From Daphnia carinata (Eukaryota > Arthropoda > Branchiopoda > Diplostraca > Daphniidae), in NCBI RefSeq assembly GCF_022539665.2, contig NC_081337.1, positions 3,138,679-3,202,678 of the forward strand: a stretch of DNA of 64,000 nt. The letters run 5' to 3'. Numbering within the stretch: the stretch's first letter is position 1; each line of letters begins with the position of its first letter. The translations under genes were made by a program, and so were the position numbers. The notes beneath the pieces are model-generated. The model saw nothing but the letters and a program-made list of their open reading frames with translations. It was not told the origin of the DNA and ran no database searches. Shown here one piece after another: positions 13,855 through 28,331 of this stretch.

Positions 13855-14688
13855 CTTGAATTCTGGAAATGAAAAGTGGAGACTTATTATTCATTTGACA
13901 ACATAAAAAATCTAGTTAGGTATGCTAATTTGTCACAATTATTATTTATTAAACTAGATGTAATATGAAATTAAATGTTCGGATATCGGATGAATAAGAA
14001 TCAAAGTAAATTTGTGATGGTACACAAAAACAGGCATGCAATACCGAAATCTTCCTCGGGAATTTTCGAAGTGTTTCAAAAGAAACAAAACAATTCGTCT
14101 GCTACAGGATAAAATGGAATACAGGGCTGGGCAGTTTAAATTTTTGATAGTATCTACAAATATTACAAATTTTCCCCGCCTCTGACTTTGGTTGGTGTGT
14201 TGATATTAAATAGATATTTTTATAACTCGCGTACATGCAAATTGTGTTTTCCAGTTAATCATTAGCAATTAACATTTAGCAAGTAGCAACGCTGTAGGGA
14301 ATAAAAGGATTGCATAGGATTACTGTTTATTAATTATTATTGTTGTTAAAAAGTCAAGCGTGAAGGGGTGGAATTTTGTTTTCGGCATGAATTTTGTACC
14401 AGCGCATATCACAAAAATAAAATTTTCGTAGCCGGATCAATGACGTTTAGTGTCAGGCTATAGTAGCTTTTATCTCCGTGAGTTAATTACACAGTGAGTT
14501 TAGTTTCTCAACATCGTGAGTTCTCATTGTCTCGAAAACAGGAAACTGCACAAAACCTGTGTTGGATGGTGTTCATGGATAGCATACTAAGGTTGTTCGA
14601 TTAGCTTCAAAAAAAATTTTATTACCGTTTTTCGCTAACTGATTTTCCTTCGTCCATGCATAGTTTGGCAAAGTAATTTAATGCCAGA
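13855..14688. other. divergent intergenic region, SMIM12 / Pez
   Basis: About 830 bp holding the promoters of SMIM12 (minus) and Pez (plus). AT-rich, with no coding exon seen. Confidence 0.4.
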
Positions 14689-17600
14689 ATGCCTTTCAAA
14701 CTGAGATTAAAGAAAAGTAAGCAGTACAATGTTGTAACCAAGACTGTTTTCGTGATTTGTGTGGAACTTCTTGATAACAGTATTGTAGAATGCACTCTTT
14801 CAGCTGACAGTCTTGGGTATGATTGCCTAGACAATGTTTGCCAACGGCTTGGACTCAATCAGGTATGTCTTTGACACATAAGTCTAGTATGACAGTCAGA
14901 AATTAACCTGAATAACCATTTGCAGCCAGAATTTTTTGGGCTACGCTATGTCAGTCAAAAGTCATATCCAAGGTTTGTATTCCAGTGGTTTGTATCTAGA
15001 AATATTTGTTTTTAACTAAAACATTATCCGTGATGCAGAGTACGCTGGGTTGAGCTTGACCGTCCTCTTAAAAAACAGCTTGACAAGCATGCCCAAGAAG
15101 CATATCTTTACCTGAGAATTATGTACTATGTGAATGATGTCAGTCTTTTGGAAGATGAAATGACTCGGTAAGCTTACACCAAGTACAACCTTTCAAAGTT
15201 TGGCAGACTGTCAGACTTATATCTAAATAATTTAACTTAGCTACCACTATTTCCTTCAACTAAAATCTGATGTCATGGAAGGACGGCTAAGGTGTAGTTA
15301 CAATGAAGCTGTTGTTCTTGCTGGCTATAGACTTCAAGGTATTGAAAGGTACAAATGGTTCCCCCCACCTTGTTCTTTATGACTTCTTTTATCTAGCCGA
15401 ATTTGGGGACCATGATCCTGAGCGTCATACCCTGCAATATCTGAAGGAGTTTGTTCTTGTTCCTAAAGCAAGCCATTTGTCTTAAAATTAAATATTATGC
15501 ATTTGCCTAATTACTATTTTATCGTATAGCATCTAGTGACTAACGAAAGCCAGTTAGATGCTGTAACAGAAGCAGTAGCTGCTCAGCACTCTAAGCTTCT
15601 TGGGTTTCCCCAACCTGTGGCAGAATGCTGGTATATCGTCGAGGCACAGCATCTTGACGGCTATGGCCAGGAACGCTTTCTTGCAAAGGTTTACCCGCAG
15701 TATTCGAACTCACCCAACAGAGACTTGAATGCATGACCGTTAACGATTGATTTGGATTTTCAGGAAGAACCTGCAGGAGAGGCTTTGGTGGCTACATCGC
15801 TGCAAGGGATATTGGTAATGCGGAACAATACTGAACGTGTGGTTTTTTACAGGTAGAATCCGACCATAATCTGTAGTCAGCAATAATTTCTTAAATAGAC
15901 AAATTTTATAGGTGGGACGATATAACAAATTTACTGAACCAAAAGAGAATGTTTGGCATCGAGTGTCAGCGAAGCGAAGAAAATGTCAATTTTTATTTCG
16001 ACGATCCCGAAGCAGCACGCTATGTCTGGAAATTGGCTGTTTTACAGGTACTTGAAATACTTGTTTTAATGGGAAGCGCTATACTTACTGTTCCACAATT
16101 TTAGCATACTTTTTACAAGCAAACACTGTTAACTCTCCAATCTCTGCAATCGCAAGCAACCGAAGATAAGGACATGGATGTCTCATGCGGAATAGCTGGT
16201 CTAAATTTAGAACCAAGTAGTGCAACTGTCAACAGCGGCCTGGTTCCATCTGCCTCATTGTTTGAATCTGCAGAGCCACGAAGTTCTAGTGCAATGGCTG
16301 AATATCGCATAGATAGCCTAGGCAGTGTTCGTGCCAGCCTTCCGCATTCCGTCTCATCCCCTACGTTAACCATTGTAAATCCTACTCAAGCACAAAATCA
16401 TCTCCTGGCTGGCAACACGGGCAATGGTGGAGGGTTTGGATCAGGTGCTGGATCACTTGCGGCGTCACAGCAAAACCTTAAGGCTCTACTACCAGCTTAC
16501 CGTCCTGCCCCTGATTATGAAACAGCGGTACGTGTCAAGTACGGGGACGATATCGCACAACTACTTCTCAATCCGAGTCCTCCTGTCCAGCAACCAGTAC
16601 AGCAACCGACGTCGGTAGCCGTTCAGCCGACTGCTGCTAACACTAACGCATTTCAAGCACCGCAACAGCAAAATTCTCAGCAACAGATGCAGATGATGAA
16701 AATGTACAAACCTCCTCCTCCCTACCCTTACAGCAAAGTTGGCAGCAACAGCAGCCCAGATTTAGCAGTGGCAGCTATAAATGGGCTTGCGTCTGCCACT
16801 TCAGGATCCATGAGCCATTTACCAGTTACTCTAGCTCAGGCAGAAAACTCGGGAACGGTGCGAAATGGTGAGCCCATTTATCAAAATATTCCTTTACGCC
16901 AGCCAGGAAGCCAACCCAATCTTTCCCCGTCTACTTCTGCCAACACTCAAACTGCTTCGCAACCCAGAAGAAAATGGGGTTTGCCTGTTCGTAGCTCGGC
17001 TCGATCGGCTGTCATAAACCGTGTTCAGACAGAATCTCCCTCATCATCTCCAGCGTCCAAACGAAATACCAATGACTCGACGTCCAATTCTGCCTCCAAT
17101 TTCCATCATTCGGCGTCATCGACCGCCAAGGCTGCAAATACAGATGCAACTCTCGTCAAAGATCACTTGGTACTTTGTTAACTTTTCGAAAATATTTATC
17201 TTCAATTGGATTCAACATAACTTAAATCTTTAAAAATCTTTATATATTTAAAATCATCTAATCTAACGTATCGTCTAGCGCCAGGAGATGGAATCCCGCT
17301 TGGCCGATGGCCAACTTCTCTTGGAATTTGAATTGATCCCTAGACGGAAAGCTGGTGCAGACTTTAGCATGGCCGCTCACCCGGATAATCTCACCCGCAA
17401 CCAGTACAAACAGTTTTTCGTAAGTGACTCGTATGTATGGGTAACTAAGTTATCTCTTCCTAAGGTATCAAGATGTTTTGCCGTACGAAGAGAACAGGGT
17501 TAAATTGACCCCCAGCCGAGACAACCGAACTGGGTACATTAATGCATCACACATCTCAGCTGCTGTGGGTTCGGCTCAGCGCTTCTATATTGCAGCTCAA

Positions 17601-18495
17601 GGCCCGCTACCGTCAACAGTGTCTGATTTTTGGCAGATGGTCTGGCAGTGTGACGTCTATGTTATTGTCATGCTAGCTGATACTACTACTAGTAATAATG
17701 GCGGCCAACAAACCCCTTCTCTCAACCCCAAATCGGTCAGCGCGTTGAGAAGCCATGTCAGCCATAGTAGTATGAATGGCTACAGCGGGTTTACGTATTG
17801 GCCACAACAAGATGCTGCCACCTTAGAATTTGGCGAAGTATATTTTTTACAAAAAATCACAAAAAGGCTTAAATTTTAAAATTTCTATTACTCCTATTTT
17901 TGTTTTTAAGTACAAAATAACACGACAAGTTAGCAAACTCTCTGCCGGCCGCCAATCTATCACAAAATTGGATGTAATTCACTTGCCCACGTGCCAGCAG
18001 CGCAGTATTTGGCATCTTCAGTATTCTGACTGGGCCGATCATGGATGCCCCAAAGACGTGACCTCCTTTCTTGGTAATTATGATTTCATAGTAGGTTAAT
18101 AATTTGATTGTGAAACAAACTTGAAATTTGCATTAGGTTTTTTGGAAGAGATGGACATGGTACGCAGACATGCTGTGTCCGATGTACCAGTGGGTAAGAA
18201 CCGAAACACTCCAGTCTTGGTGCACTGTGGAGCTGGCGTTGGGCGCACAGGTGTCACAATCGCTTGTGACGTTTTACTTACATCACTTGATCATAATGTT
18301 GTAAGTACCCTCGTTAAATTATTCCTTACAACAAGTAAAATAAACTCGTCCTTTTCTTAATGATAGGTTGTCGATGTTCCAAAACTAATCACTCATTTGC
18401 GGCAGCAAAGGATGCTTATGGTACAAACAGTTGCCCAGTACCGTTCCATATATGCACTTCTACTTGCTTATTTAGGCCGCTCTCGACTTATCTAA
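14689..18495 (+). CDS. Pez: FERM-domain protein tyrosine phosphatase Pez (PTPN14/PTPN21 type)
   Basis: Cytoskeleton-associated tyrosine phosphatase linked in flies to Kibra/Hippo signalling. Fourteen exons give 973 aa: 14689-14862, 14926-14972, 15039-15167, 15241-15338, 15397-15467, 15530-15688, 15764-15852, 15912-16047, 16105-17169, 17279-17403, 17465-17837, 17911-18073, 18137-18300, 18367-18495. A FERM domain spans about residues 18-310. A long Ser/Gln/Pro-rich linker, mostly one exon, contains a WW-binding PPPPY motif. The C-terminal PTP domain (about 690-970) has DVLPYEENRV, TGYINASHI and the P-loop VHCGAGVGRTG (Cys907, Arg913). The WPD loop reads WADHGCP and the P-loop has Gly where most PTPs have Ser. 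Intron 5 starts with GC. At exon 10 a second, stronger donor lies 16 nt downstream (after 17419) but breaks the frame. Confidence 0.93.
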
Positions 18496-19731
18496 TCTTG
18501 CAATGAAACAACACTACGTATTCGGGCTTTGATTTCAATTGTTAAAAGATGAACAGCCAATCAACTGCTACATGTTCCTCCCTTTTGTGATATTTATTCA
18601 TTTCATGTGTCACCAGCCATTATTGGCGTGCTTTTTCGTAACACACCACTATCAGTGAAATGTGGGAAAGCTATTATACAATTTCTGAAGAGTGTTCCAT
18701 AATGTTGCATCTATTCTTAGTGCCTTTGACTAACTCGTGATTTGCAGCAATTTAGATTATAACTCACGCCTAGTCCCTATGACGTGCCTTTTTTTATTAA
18801 TAGACATAACAAATAAACGGTATTTTTATATTGAAGTATTCTTTAAATTTGTACAAGATTTTATTTTCATAATAAAATTCCCTAGACACTGAAATTTGGC
18901 GACGTGGAAGTTATACTTTTACCTAACCCTACTCTCAACGGCATTATTGAGCCTTCAGGGTATTACCAATGTGATGTTACCGCCAACGGCCACCAGAGGA
19001 AGAACACTAGAAAGAAACTTTCGACTACTGTTTCCTTGACTCGTTGTACAGCAGTTGAGACCTGCGGATCCCTTTAGACTCTCGAGCAAAATAGATAGAC
19101 TATTGTTCACGAACATTGACACACTTGTTAATTTTTTCCCGTATTTAGTCAATTTCTTCACAAGGTTAGTATATTTTCACATTTTGTCTTTCGTTACTAG
19201 TTAAATTTTGTTTAACGGAGTCTGTTTGCATATTGTCACATCTCCCTCTACCGTTCACATTCACTGGCAGACATTCTTTGGTTGAGCTTTGGATGCGAAG
19301 AGCGCCATAGTGAACGCTAGTTTTTTAAGGTAGTCATTGTTTATCCGTTGACATCCTGGCTGTGCATGAACACCCAACAATTATATCAGAACTTTTGGTC
19401 GAATTGGTCAGTTGTTGTATCGCTCAAGTTAATTTTTGGCTCTTTGCTGTGCTATTAAGCGATCTGAAGTCTTTGTGTATAAGGACGCCGACCCTTGTTA
19501 ACTTGCCGCCAATGACAAATTCGATTTTTGGCTTGTTACATTTAGGTTTAGTAAGCGACGTCTGAACGTGCCCAGAAGATAGAAGCCACAGTTTACGCCT
19601 CTTTGGTTTCACGTTATTTTCTTTCACGGAAATCGCTCGTGTTCGCTGGAGTAATTAAAGTTCAAGTGATAGTGATCGAAGGAGAAGTTCGGCATCTTGC
19701 GCGAATTTTGTTCTTTGTTCAAGAAGATATC
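18496..19731. other. Pez 3' UTR and me31B upstream region
   Basis: The first roughly 380 bp is the likely Pez 3' UTR with two AATAAA hexamers. The remainder should hold the me31B promoter and 5' UTR. No coding exon is supported. Confidence 0.45.
18812..18817 (+). terminator. polyadenylation signal of Pez
   Basis: AATAAA lies 317 nt after the Pez stop codon; another AATAAA follows at 18871-18876. Confidence 0.45.
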
Positions 19732-21835
<2,104 letters not shown>

Positions 21836-22751
21836 AATAGGAAGAACGTCTTCGAAAAACGCGCGTTAGGGTTATAAGAGCATCAAAAAGAAAAAAAAAA
21901 GTTGAGGAAGTGAATCTTGTAAGTGAAATTAACTGAAGGGTCGTTCACTGGGACCAATGCATTTGAGATCAGAAAAGAAAGGCACTCGTTAGCAATTGCG
22001 TGTAGTTGCATGAGAAAAAAAAACATTGTACAAGAATTAGAATACTTTCCACGTGCGCCATCGAAGACTGTTGTAAATATGTAAATTACCGCGGTGGTGA
22101 AGAAACCGATTTTTTCAGTTTAGGAGGAAAATTTGTTTTTGTTTTTTGGGTAAAATGTTTTGCGTGAATGGAATGAGTGATTGTTGAGGCTAATTACGTT
22201 AGGGCGGTTGGTTTCGATAAAGTTTGAATTCCTAAAGGAATCTAGGTATGATGGATTTGAGAGCGTCAGTTTGGTATACTTTGCACTGCTTTTGGAATGG
22301 AAGGATCTCGCTCCCAAAAGCAGTCCATTGATGATGTTACAATGGCACTCCAAGTGGAATGTACCAGCGATGTAGGTGACCGCCCTCTACATTTTATATA
22401 TATCTAGCCGACCTACTACCTGAATGTGATTTGTATATTTGTTATGTGTTGTACCAAAATTCCCGTCGAACTGTGTTTGGTTGGGACTTTTTGTACTCCC
22501 CTGAAAACCGAATGTGACTTTACGCCCGCCGTTAGGCAGCAGCTTTATATCCCGAACGCGACAGTTTGTTGATTGAACACAACCGAACGTGACCTGATGT
22601 AACGAGCGAGATCTCAAGTGTTGTCATGCACTTCTTCCCTCCTGTATACCCCTCAGAAGTCGACTTTCAAAATCCTTAGTTTCACCTTCCAGAAGAAACA
22701 AAAAAAAAACTTTTTTTTTTCAATCTTACATCGTTATATTAATTAACCTTT

Positions 22752-22757
22752 AATAAA
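22752..22757 (+). terminator. polyadenylation signal, probably of me31B
   Basis: AATAAA is the clear hexamer after the me31B stop, about 920 nt downstream, implying a long 3' UTR. Confidence 0.4.
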
Positions 22758-22894
22758 CGATTTTTAAGATTGATATTTATTTCGTTATTTATTACGAAAA
22801 ATGTTATTTTAACTAAAATGTGAATCTAAATGTTACATCTGCATTAACTAGGTAAGTTATAAAATTGTTTGGAAACAAATTATTTGCAAAAAAA

Positions 22895-22900
22895 TTTATT
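22895..22900 (-). terminator. polyadenylation signal of mRpS2
   Basis: The minus strand reads AATAAA 23 nt after the mRpS2 stop codon. A second one lies at 22776-22781. Confidence 0.45.
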
Positions 22901-22922
22901 TAAGTCGACCAGAATACTTTAT

Positions 22923-23875
22923 CTAGCATGATACTTGTTTTTTCGATTTTCCTAACAATATTGCATCGCGAAACAAATTGCAATATAATTGAACTGCTGC
23001 TGGAGAATCGTCATTACCAGGTACCGGATAGGTAATTAAATTCGGGTTACTATTGGAATCCACAATACCTATAGTTGGTATACACATTTTGGCTGCATCT
23101 TTCACTGCAGTATGTTCCTTTAAAGAAATATTATCATGAAGCAGCTCTATAATGCTTCATTATAGTATAAATCCAATTACCTGCATCTGGGGGTTTAATG
23201 TAGAAAGCAAGATGACAAGATCAGGTAAACGTGTAACACCATTATAAACTTTTTCAGAATTTGTGAAGATATGAAAGTCCCATTCTCTTGCATGGGCATA
23301 TTCTCCTGCTTGCTTAGCTGCATTTTCTACTGTTAAAGTATGTTGGGGGAAGTGAGAGACAAACAGAATTATTCCTCCTCTATAGGCAATATGAGCTGTA
23401 AAGTTGAGTGCATCTTGCAACAATTCTGCAGTCTTATCCAAATCAAAAATTAGATAACCAAGACGTGATCCAAAAATGTAAGGTTTCATGTTGGGATCCA
23501 GTGTGCCTTCCTTGTGTCCATAGTGAACTTTTGCATCAAACAAATCCTTCACCCTAAAAAGGTTCCTGACACCAAAGTAATCAGGAAATCTAAGTGGATC
23601 AGATATTTCCTTAATTTCTAAAAAGAAAGAATAAGCAATTAATGTTATTCACTTAGCTTCGGTACATTCAACATACCATTCTGCTGTATATCAGCTAATT
23701 GATCGGCTTTCAAAGATGTTGCATTCTGGCAAAGGGAGGCATCACTGTTGATCGAACACGTTTGGGTAACAAAGCGAGCAGTATTCCACTTCAAACCTGA
23801 AAAAGAAAACTATTATTCCACTGTATTTCTTCACATATTAATGTCTGCAGTACGATTCGCGATTGTTCTAATCAT
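22923..23875 (-). CDS. mRpS2: mitochondrial small-subunit ribosomal protein uS2m
   Basis: Four exons, 23854-23875, 23677-23796, 23181-23617 and 22923-23117, give 257 aa. The uS2 signature is clear: [27 protein letters not shown] at the start of the domain, [14 protein letters not shown], and later [13 protein letters not shown], which matches the bacterial uS2 IVDTN(S)DP block. The first exon codes only seven residues plus one base. It yields a basic, amphipathic start ([16 protein letters not shown]) consistent with mitochondrial import, which supports the mitochondrial rather than cytosolic paralogue. The protein acts in the small mitoribosomal subunit. Confidence 0.92.
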
Positions 23876-24163
23876 GGTGCACACGAACTTCAGTCCCTTT
23901 AGACAAATCAGAAGTCAATGTGGGGAAAAACTGGTCTGCAATTTAGCAGACAGAAGTTTTTTATCTGCTTTACGATAGACGGAACTCGATTGTTGTTTTG
24001 ATCGTTAGGTTAGGCGATTGTAAATTATGTTTAGAGTACCAATTTAAAATGGTTTCATGTATCTTTACAATACTATGAAATAATTAGATAGAGTATTTTT
24101 TTAAAGAAAAAATTATGTATTGAACAGAATGAGTCATTTTTATGTTTTAAAAAATCTAAAGCA

Positions 24164-24568
24164 CTATTTTGTCCAGCTGACTTTAGGAATATCGAAATGC
24201 TCCGTCAAGCTATCAAGATGTCTGTTGAACTCTTCTACACGTTGTTTGTGTGTTTTTGAGGCTTTTTCCAGAATTCGTTTCTTCTGTTGTTCCTCCTTCA
24301 TCTGCTCGAATTTCAATTGTGCTTTGGTTTTAACAACAGGCTGTTTGTACGACACTAGTGTTTCATTTGGATCCTTGGGTTTAGAAGATTCTCCCTCATT
24401 TTTTATCTTTTCTTTATTTTTCTTCTTCAGTTTCCTAGGTGAATGCCAATCAACTTGAGGTAAAAAAAAATTATGCTTTGGGGTATTAACAGAAATTTAC
24501 TTTTGGATATCTTTGTTAGCTGTTCCTTTTAGTTTAAGCGGAGCTTTAACAGCAGCCTCATATTCCAT
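24164..24568 (-). CDS. Fam32a: FAM32A homologue (spliceosome-associated)
   Basis: Two exons, 24501-24568 and 24164-24434, give 112 aa, the same length as human FAM32A. The N-terminus MEYEAAVKAPLKLKG and the C-terminus ASKTHKQRVEEFNRHLDSL, with the terminal EHFDIPKVSWTK, are nearly invariant in this family. The middle is Lys-rich. Family knowledge: human FAM32A enters the catalytic spliceosome and its C-terminal tail reaches the active site near the 3' splice site, so the conserved terminus here suggests the same role. Divergent to the RS-rich gene at 25208. Confidence 0.93.
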
Positions 24569-25207
24569 TGTTGTTTGTTGGAGAAGGAAAATGTACGTGA
24601 GTATGCAAAAACTGAACTAAGCAACCTAGGTATCGACAATTTTTGTCAATAATGAAGCTAGCTGAGCTTTATTTTTAATTCTATAGGTGGCGAAAACTTG
24701 CAATATTGTTCTGTTAACCACCCATAGATGGCTTTCAAAAACGTTTTAAAGCTCAGCGTCACAGAAAAGTAAAGCGGAATCATGCAATTGTTTTGAAATA
24801 ATTTAACAGTGTATTTTAACTCAGCTTTTAAAGAAATTTTTTAAATTTTCCAAGGTTTGTATTCCTGTTATGAATATGTTGGTTTAAGTGTACATGTGAA
24901 TTGATGGTGAAGGCAGAAGGAATAGTATTGGGTTGACAGTGGGAAAGACGTCCATCTTCCAACGGACGATTTATATTAACAGTTTTTTATAGTCCAATCT
25001 GTGTTCAAAATCATTTGTTTCAATGATCAAAAATCAGACTATTTCAAATGATTTTCAAAGCAACTGCTATGAAAGCCATTCTATTCATCCATGTGTTACT
25101 GCCAATTATCGAGAGAAATATTCTCTAAACCAGGCATTAACTAAGTAATTAATTACAATAATTTCTTCTTTGAAATCTAGCTCTCCCCTGTTTAAGTTAC
25201 TCCAATT
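24569..25207. other. divergent intergenic region, FAM32A / RS-rich gene
   Basis: About 640 bp that should hold both promoters. AT-rich, no coding exon, no clear TATA box. Confidence 0.4.
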
Positions 25208-27507
25208 ATGGGATCTCCCAGACGGGCTCAACGGGACCAGGTAGTTGAATAATTTATTTGAAGCTTTTGTCTTGACATTTTTGAGATCGTATACAGGATA
25301 ATAGGGTAGATATTAAAGATCGCTTGCAAGCGTTGGCAAAAGCATCAACCAGGACAAAAAAAAGTACCACCTCAACCAGTGAAAGAACTGCTCCAAAATC
25401 ACAAAACAATAGCCAGTCCGGAAGAGACCATGGAAAAAATAATAAAAGTGCAAGTAAATAAAAATAAAATAATAGAAAAATTTTATATTCTAGTTTTTTT
25501 TTTTTTAACCTATACCTTTACTATTTACCACCAGATCGCAAAGATTCAATGGAGCGTGTGATGGAACGTGCAAGAACGGAAGGCGGAAATCGTTGGACAA
25601 AAAAGTTATTGGATGAAGAAGCCAAAGATCCTGATCGTTGGGGCCATAGTGGTTTCAAAGAAATGTATAAAAACGAACTGGGCATAAGTAGAAATCGGAG
25701 GTCACGCTCGCGTCAAAAAGCAGTCCTTCGTCGTTCGAAATCCCGTGACCGTGTGCATAAAAGTGAATCTGGCCGAAGAACAAGTGATCGCGAGAGAAGT
25801 GATGGTGGAGGACATCGTAAAACTGCGCGCCCTCAAGTTAAACGCAGTTTTTCGAGTTCAGACCGTAGCCCAAACTCAGATGTCAAGAGAAGGTCTGATT
25901 CGAGCAAACGTCCTATCAACGGAGCTTTACACGAGAGAAAATCGGTTGCGGAAAAAAGTGTCAAAACGAATGCCAATCGAGTCAGTAAACTTGAAATAAA
26001 CAAGAAACCTATAGACCGTAGGCGCGAACCAGAGCCCCGAAGAGACAGGTTTGTTAAAAAAGGCAGTCCCTTGCGATCCCGCAGCCGAAGTCCTGCACGT
26101 TATTCAGAGAAGGCCACTATCACACCGAAAAGGCATACTGTTAATGCTGGCTCAAAAGCCAAAATCAGTACGCGACGTGGTCCCGTATCTCCTCCGGAGC
26201 GTGGTCGTTCCCATTCGGGTTCTCCTGGCCGATCATCAGCATCCCCTATAAGACGGCGGCAAATGCGCTTGAGTGATGATGGTAGTAGCTGCAGCAGCTC
26301 TTCTTTATCTCATTCATCTTTTTCACGATCGTCATCGTCTTCATCAAGCACCAGTGGATCATCAACTAGTTCCAGTTCAAAGGAAACCAGCTACAGGAAA
26401 GGAAGTGCTTTGAAGCCTAGATCTCCACCTGGTCCACCTCGCCTGAAAGCTAAAGAACAATTTAAACCAGGTGAAGAAAGGCAAGCGACCAAGCAGTCTT
26501 TTGTTTCGAAGAGTGCAAAACGTCCGATCGCGGGTAGCAGTATAGTTGCATCGCCGTTGAAAAAGCGTCGCACAGCTCGACGAGACACAGACTCGAGCTC
26601 GAACGAATCCAGCTCTGGCACAGATGACGAGGATGTGGAAGACGGCGAAGAGGAGGAAGAAGGTGAAGATGTGACAGAAGGTCCTAACACTGCCACAGAA
26701 CCTCAATCGTCAAATGTTTCATCTCGTCTTTCACTGTCGGAAAGGTTTGGGAAACTTGCCCAGTTAAGTTCGCAAAGAAGGAATTTGGAATTAGTGCAAT
26801 TGCGAATAGTTGCCCCTGTCGGAGGAGCTGCCACGACGGAGAAGAATGTCAGCATCGATGAAAGTAGTGCTGCCCCTGTTATATCGAACGCCAAAGCTGC
26901 TAGAGAGCATTCAGTTGAGCCCTTGCCGCAAGCGCATGTTAGTCATCACGCCCACCATCATCATCAAATAAAAAATATCCCACCACCAGAAGAACCGATT
27001 CGCAAGGATGAACGGGCAAGAGAAGACCGGTGGAGGGATTGGCATGAAAGGTTGTATTGATTAGAATTCCACTTAATTTTTTTAAAATCCTGTTGTTATC
27101 TTTTAAAATTATTTATATTTGTTCTTCGTATAATATTTTTGTTTCATCACTTTATTTATTTGTTATTTATATTTTTTAGATATGATCAATATCGCCACGT
27201 CCAACCTCCTCGTCAACTACCAAGGGACTGGGACGACATCCGTGTACGTCATAAATATTATACAGACCGAGGTTATTTCGGACATGATATGACTCTAGAA
27301 GAGTTGTCACGATGGGAGGCTTGGTGGCACCGTTATCAACTATGGCGGCGTGGCTACGAGCATGCTTGGGTGAAAACCCACGGGCCACACGTCCCTATTG
27401 AATATCCTGACTGGACCAATTACAGATCTACGAATAGCCGAAGAGAAGTTGCCCAACCTGTTTCAACGAGTTCTTCCATTCGCAGTCGGCTAGGATGGAG
27501 ACGATAG
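25208..27507 (+). CDS. RS-rich nuclear protein, NKAPD1-like
   Basis: Four exons, 25208-25240, 25297-25453, 25535-27050 and 27180-27507, give 677 aa. The stretch WTKKLLDEEAKDPDRWGHSGFKEMY resembles the PDRWGHSGYKELY block of human NKAPD1 (C11orf57). Much of the rest is low complexity: Arg/Ser dipeptides, a poly-Ser tract, an acidic run (EDGEEEEEGED) and a His-rich stretch. The last exon is different: a compact, Trp/Tyr/Arg-rich block (RDWDDIRVRHKYYTDRGYF, then EELSRWEAWWHRYQLWRRGY) that I do not recognise. A nuclear role in RNA processing is inferred from composition only. All junctions keep frame. Confidence 0.7.
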
Positions 27508-28331
27508 CACTTCGAAAAGTGGGAGAAAATTCCGGAACGACCTGACTGCGGAATTTTTTTAAATCTTGATATCAACTTCCCACCTGTATTTTAATGGACT
27601 ACGCAGTGAGTCTAAGTATGGTACCTTTTGTGCTATAAATGACTCCGTGTTATCATCTCACCGTCCGTGAAACTTATATTAAATAGACAAACTACGAATG
27701 GAAAATGCTCCCTCATCATGTATCATTCAGAGTGTAATAGACCAGTTTTAGCGTTTTTAAATTCCTCTAGTTCTGAATCCTCAAAAATTCCTCTGGTTTC
27801 TATTACGGAAAACTAAATTCCAGTCTAACTGCACTTTAATAAGAAATTTGCACCATTACTTCGGATCAACACTATTCGTCACAGAGGTACGCGTCTTCTT
27901 TTTTACTTTACGCCGGGAGAACGCAACAAAGCTGCAATTCCAAAGAGCTTTTAAAAATTATCTGAAAAATAAACTAATTCTCAAGGATTTGATGGTTCAG
28001 TGGTCTAGAATGGGCTTGGTATGCAGAAGGTATAAGATTCGAAGACGAAAGTGTTAAACTGTTAAATAATTCTGGCTTTTCAATAACTGAGACGACGGCG
28101 GATTGCTTCACACTTTTGTTATTTTTAACTGTCTCCATTACGGACGACGCAGCAATGAACCCTAACTTTCGGTTTGCCAAGTCTTCGTGGCAAAAGCGTT
28201 TTACTTGACAACGTTGTCTCAGGTAACTTAACCATCTGACGCATATGAGATCTAAAAAGCTATACTTTATTTTCTATTACACACGGCTGGTTTAACGAGA
28301 AAGCCAATTACTGAATCGAAACACCGAAAAA
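27508..28331. other. 3' UTR and intergenic region before the foldback element
   Basis: Contains the 3' UTR of the RS-rich gene (ATTAAA near 27676) and a tRNA-like stretch at 27984-28053. No other coding exon is supported. Confidence 0.4.
27984..28053 (+). repeat. degenerate tRNA-like sequence (possible SINE head)
   Basis: TGATGGTTCAGTGGTCTAGAATGG resembles a tRNA D arm and Pol III A box. AGATTCGAAGACG about 30 nt later resembles a B box with errors. I cannot build a full cloverleaf, so a decayed tRNA-derived retroelement is the best guess. Confidence 0.3.

Larger units (their letters stand above)
21836..22922. other. convergent 3' region of me31B and mRpS2
   Basis: Mostly the me31B 3' UTR, which probably ends after AATAAA at 22752-22757. 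Homopolymer runs lie at 22700-22720. Open frames here show no domain. Confidence 0.5.

Noticed and set aside
18955-19161. Minus-strand frame with a hydrophobic C-terminus between Pez and me31B
   Set aside because: No homology, no splice partners and it sits in the expected me31B upstream region.
26377-26706. Minus-strand frames within the RS-rich gene
   Set aside because: Antisense shadows of low-complexity Ser/Arg/Glu codons in the real exon.
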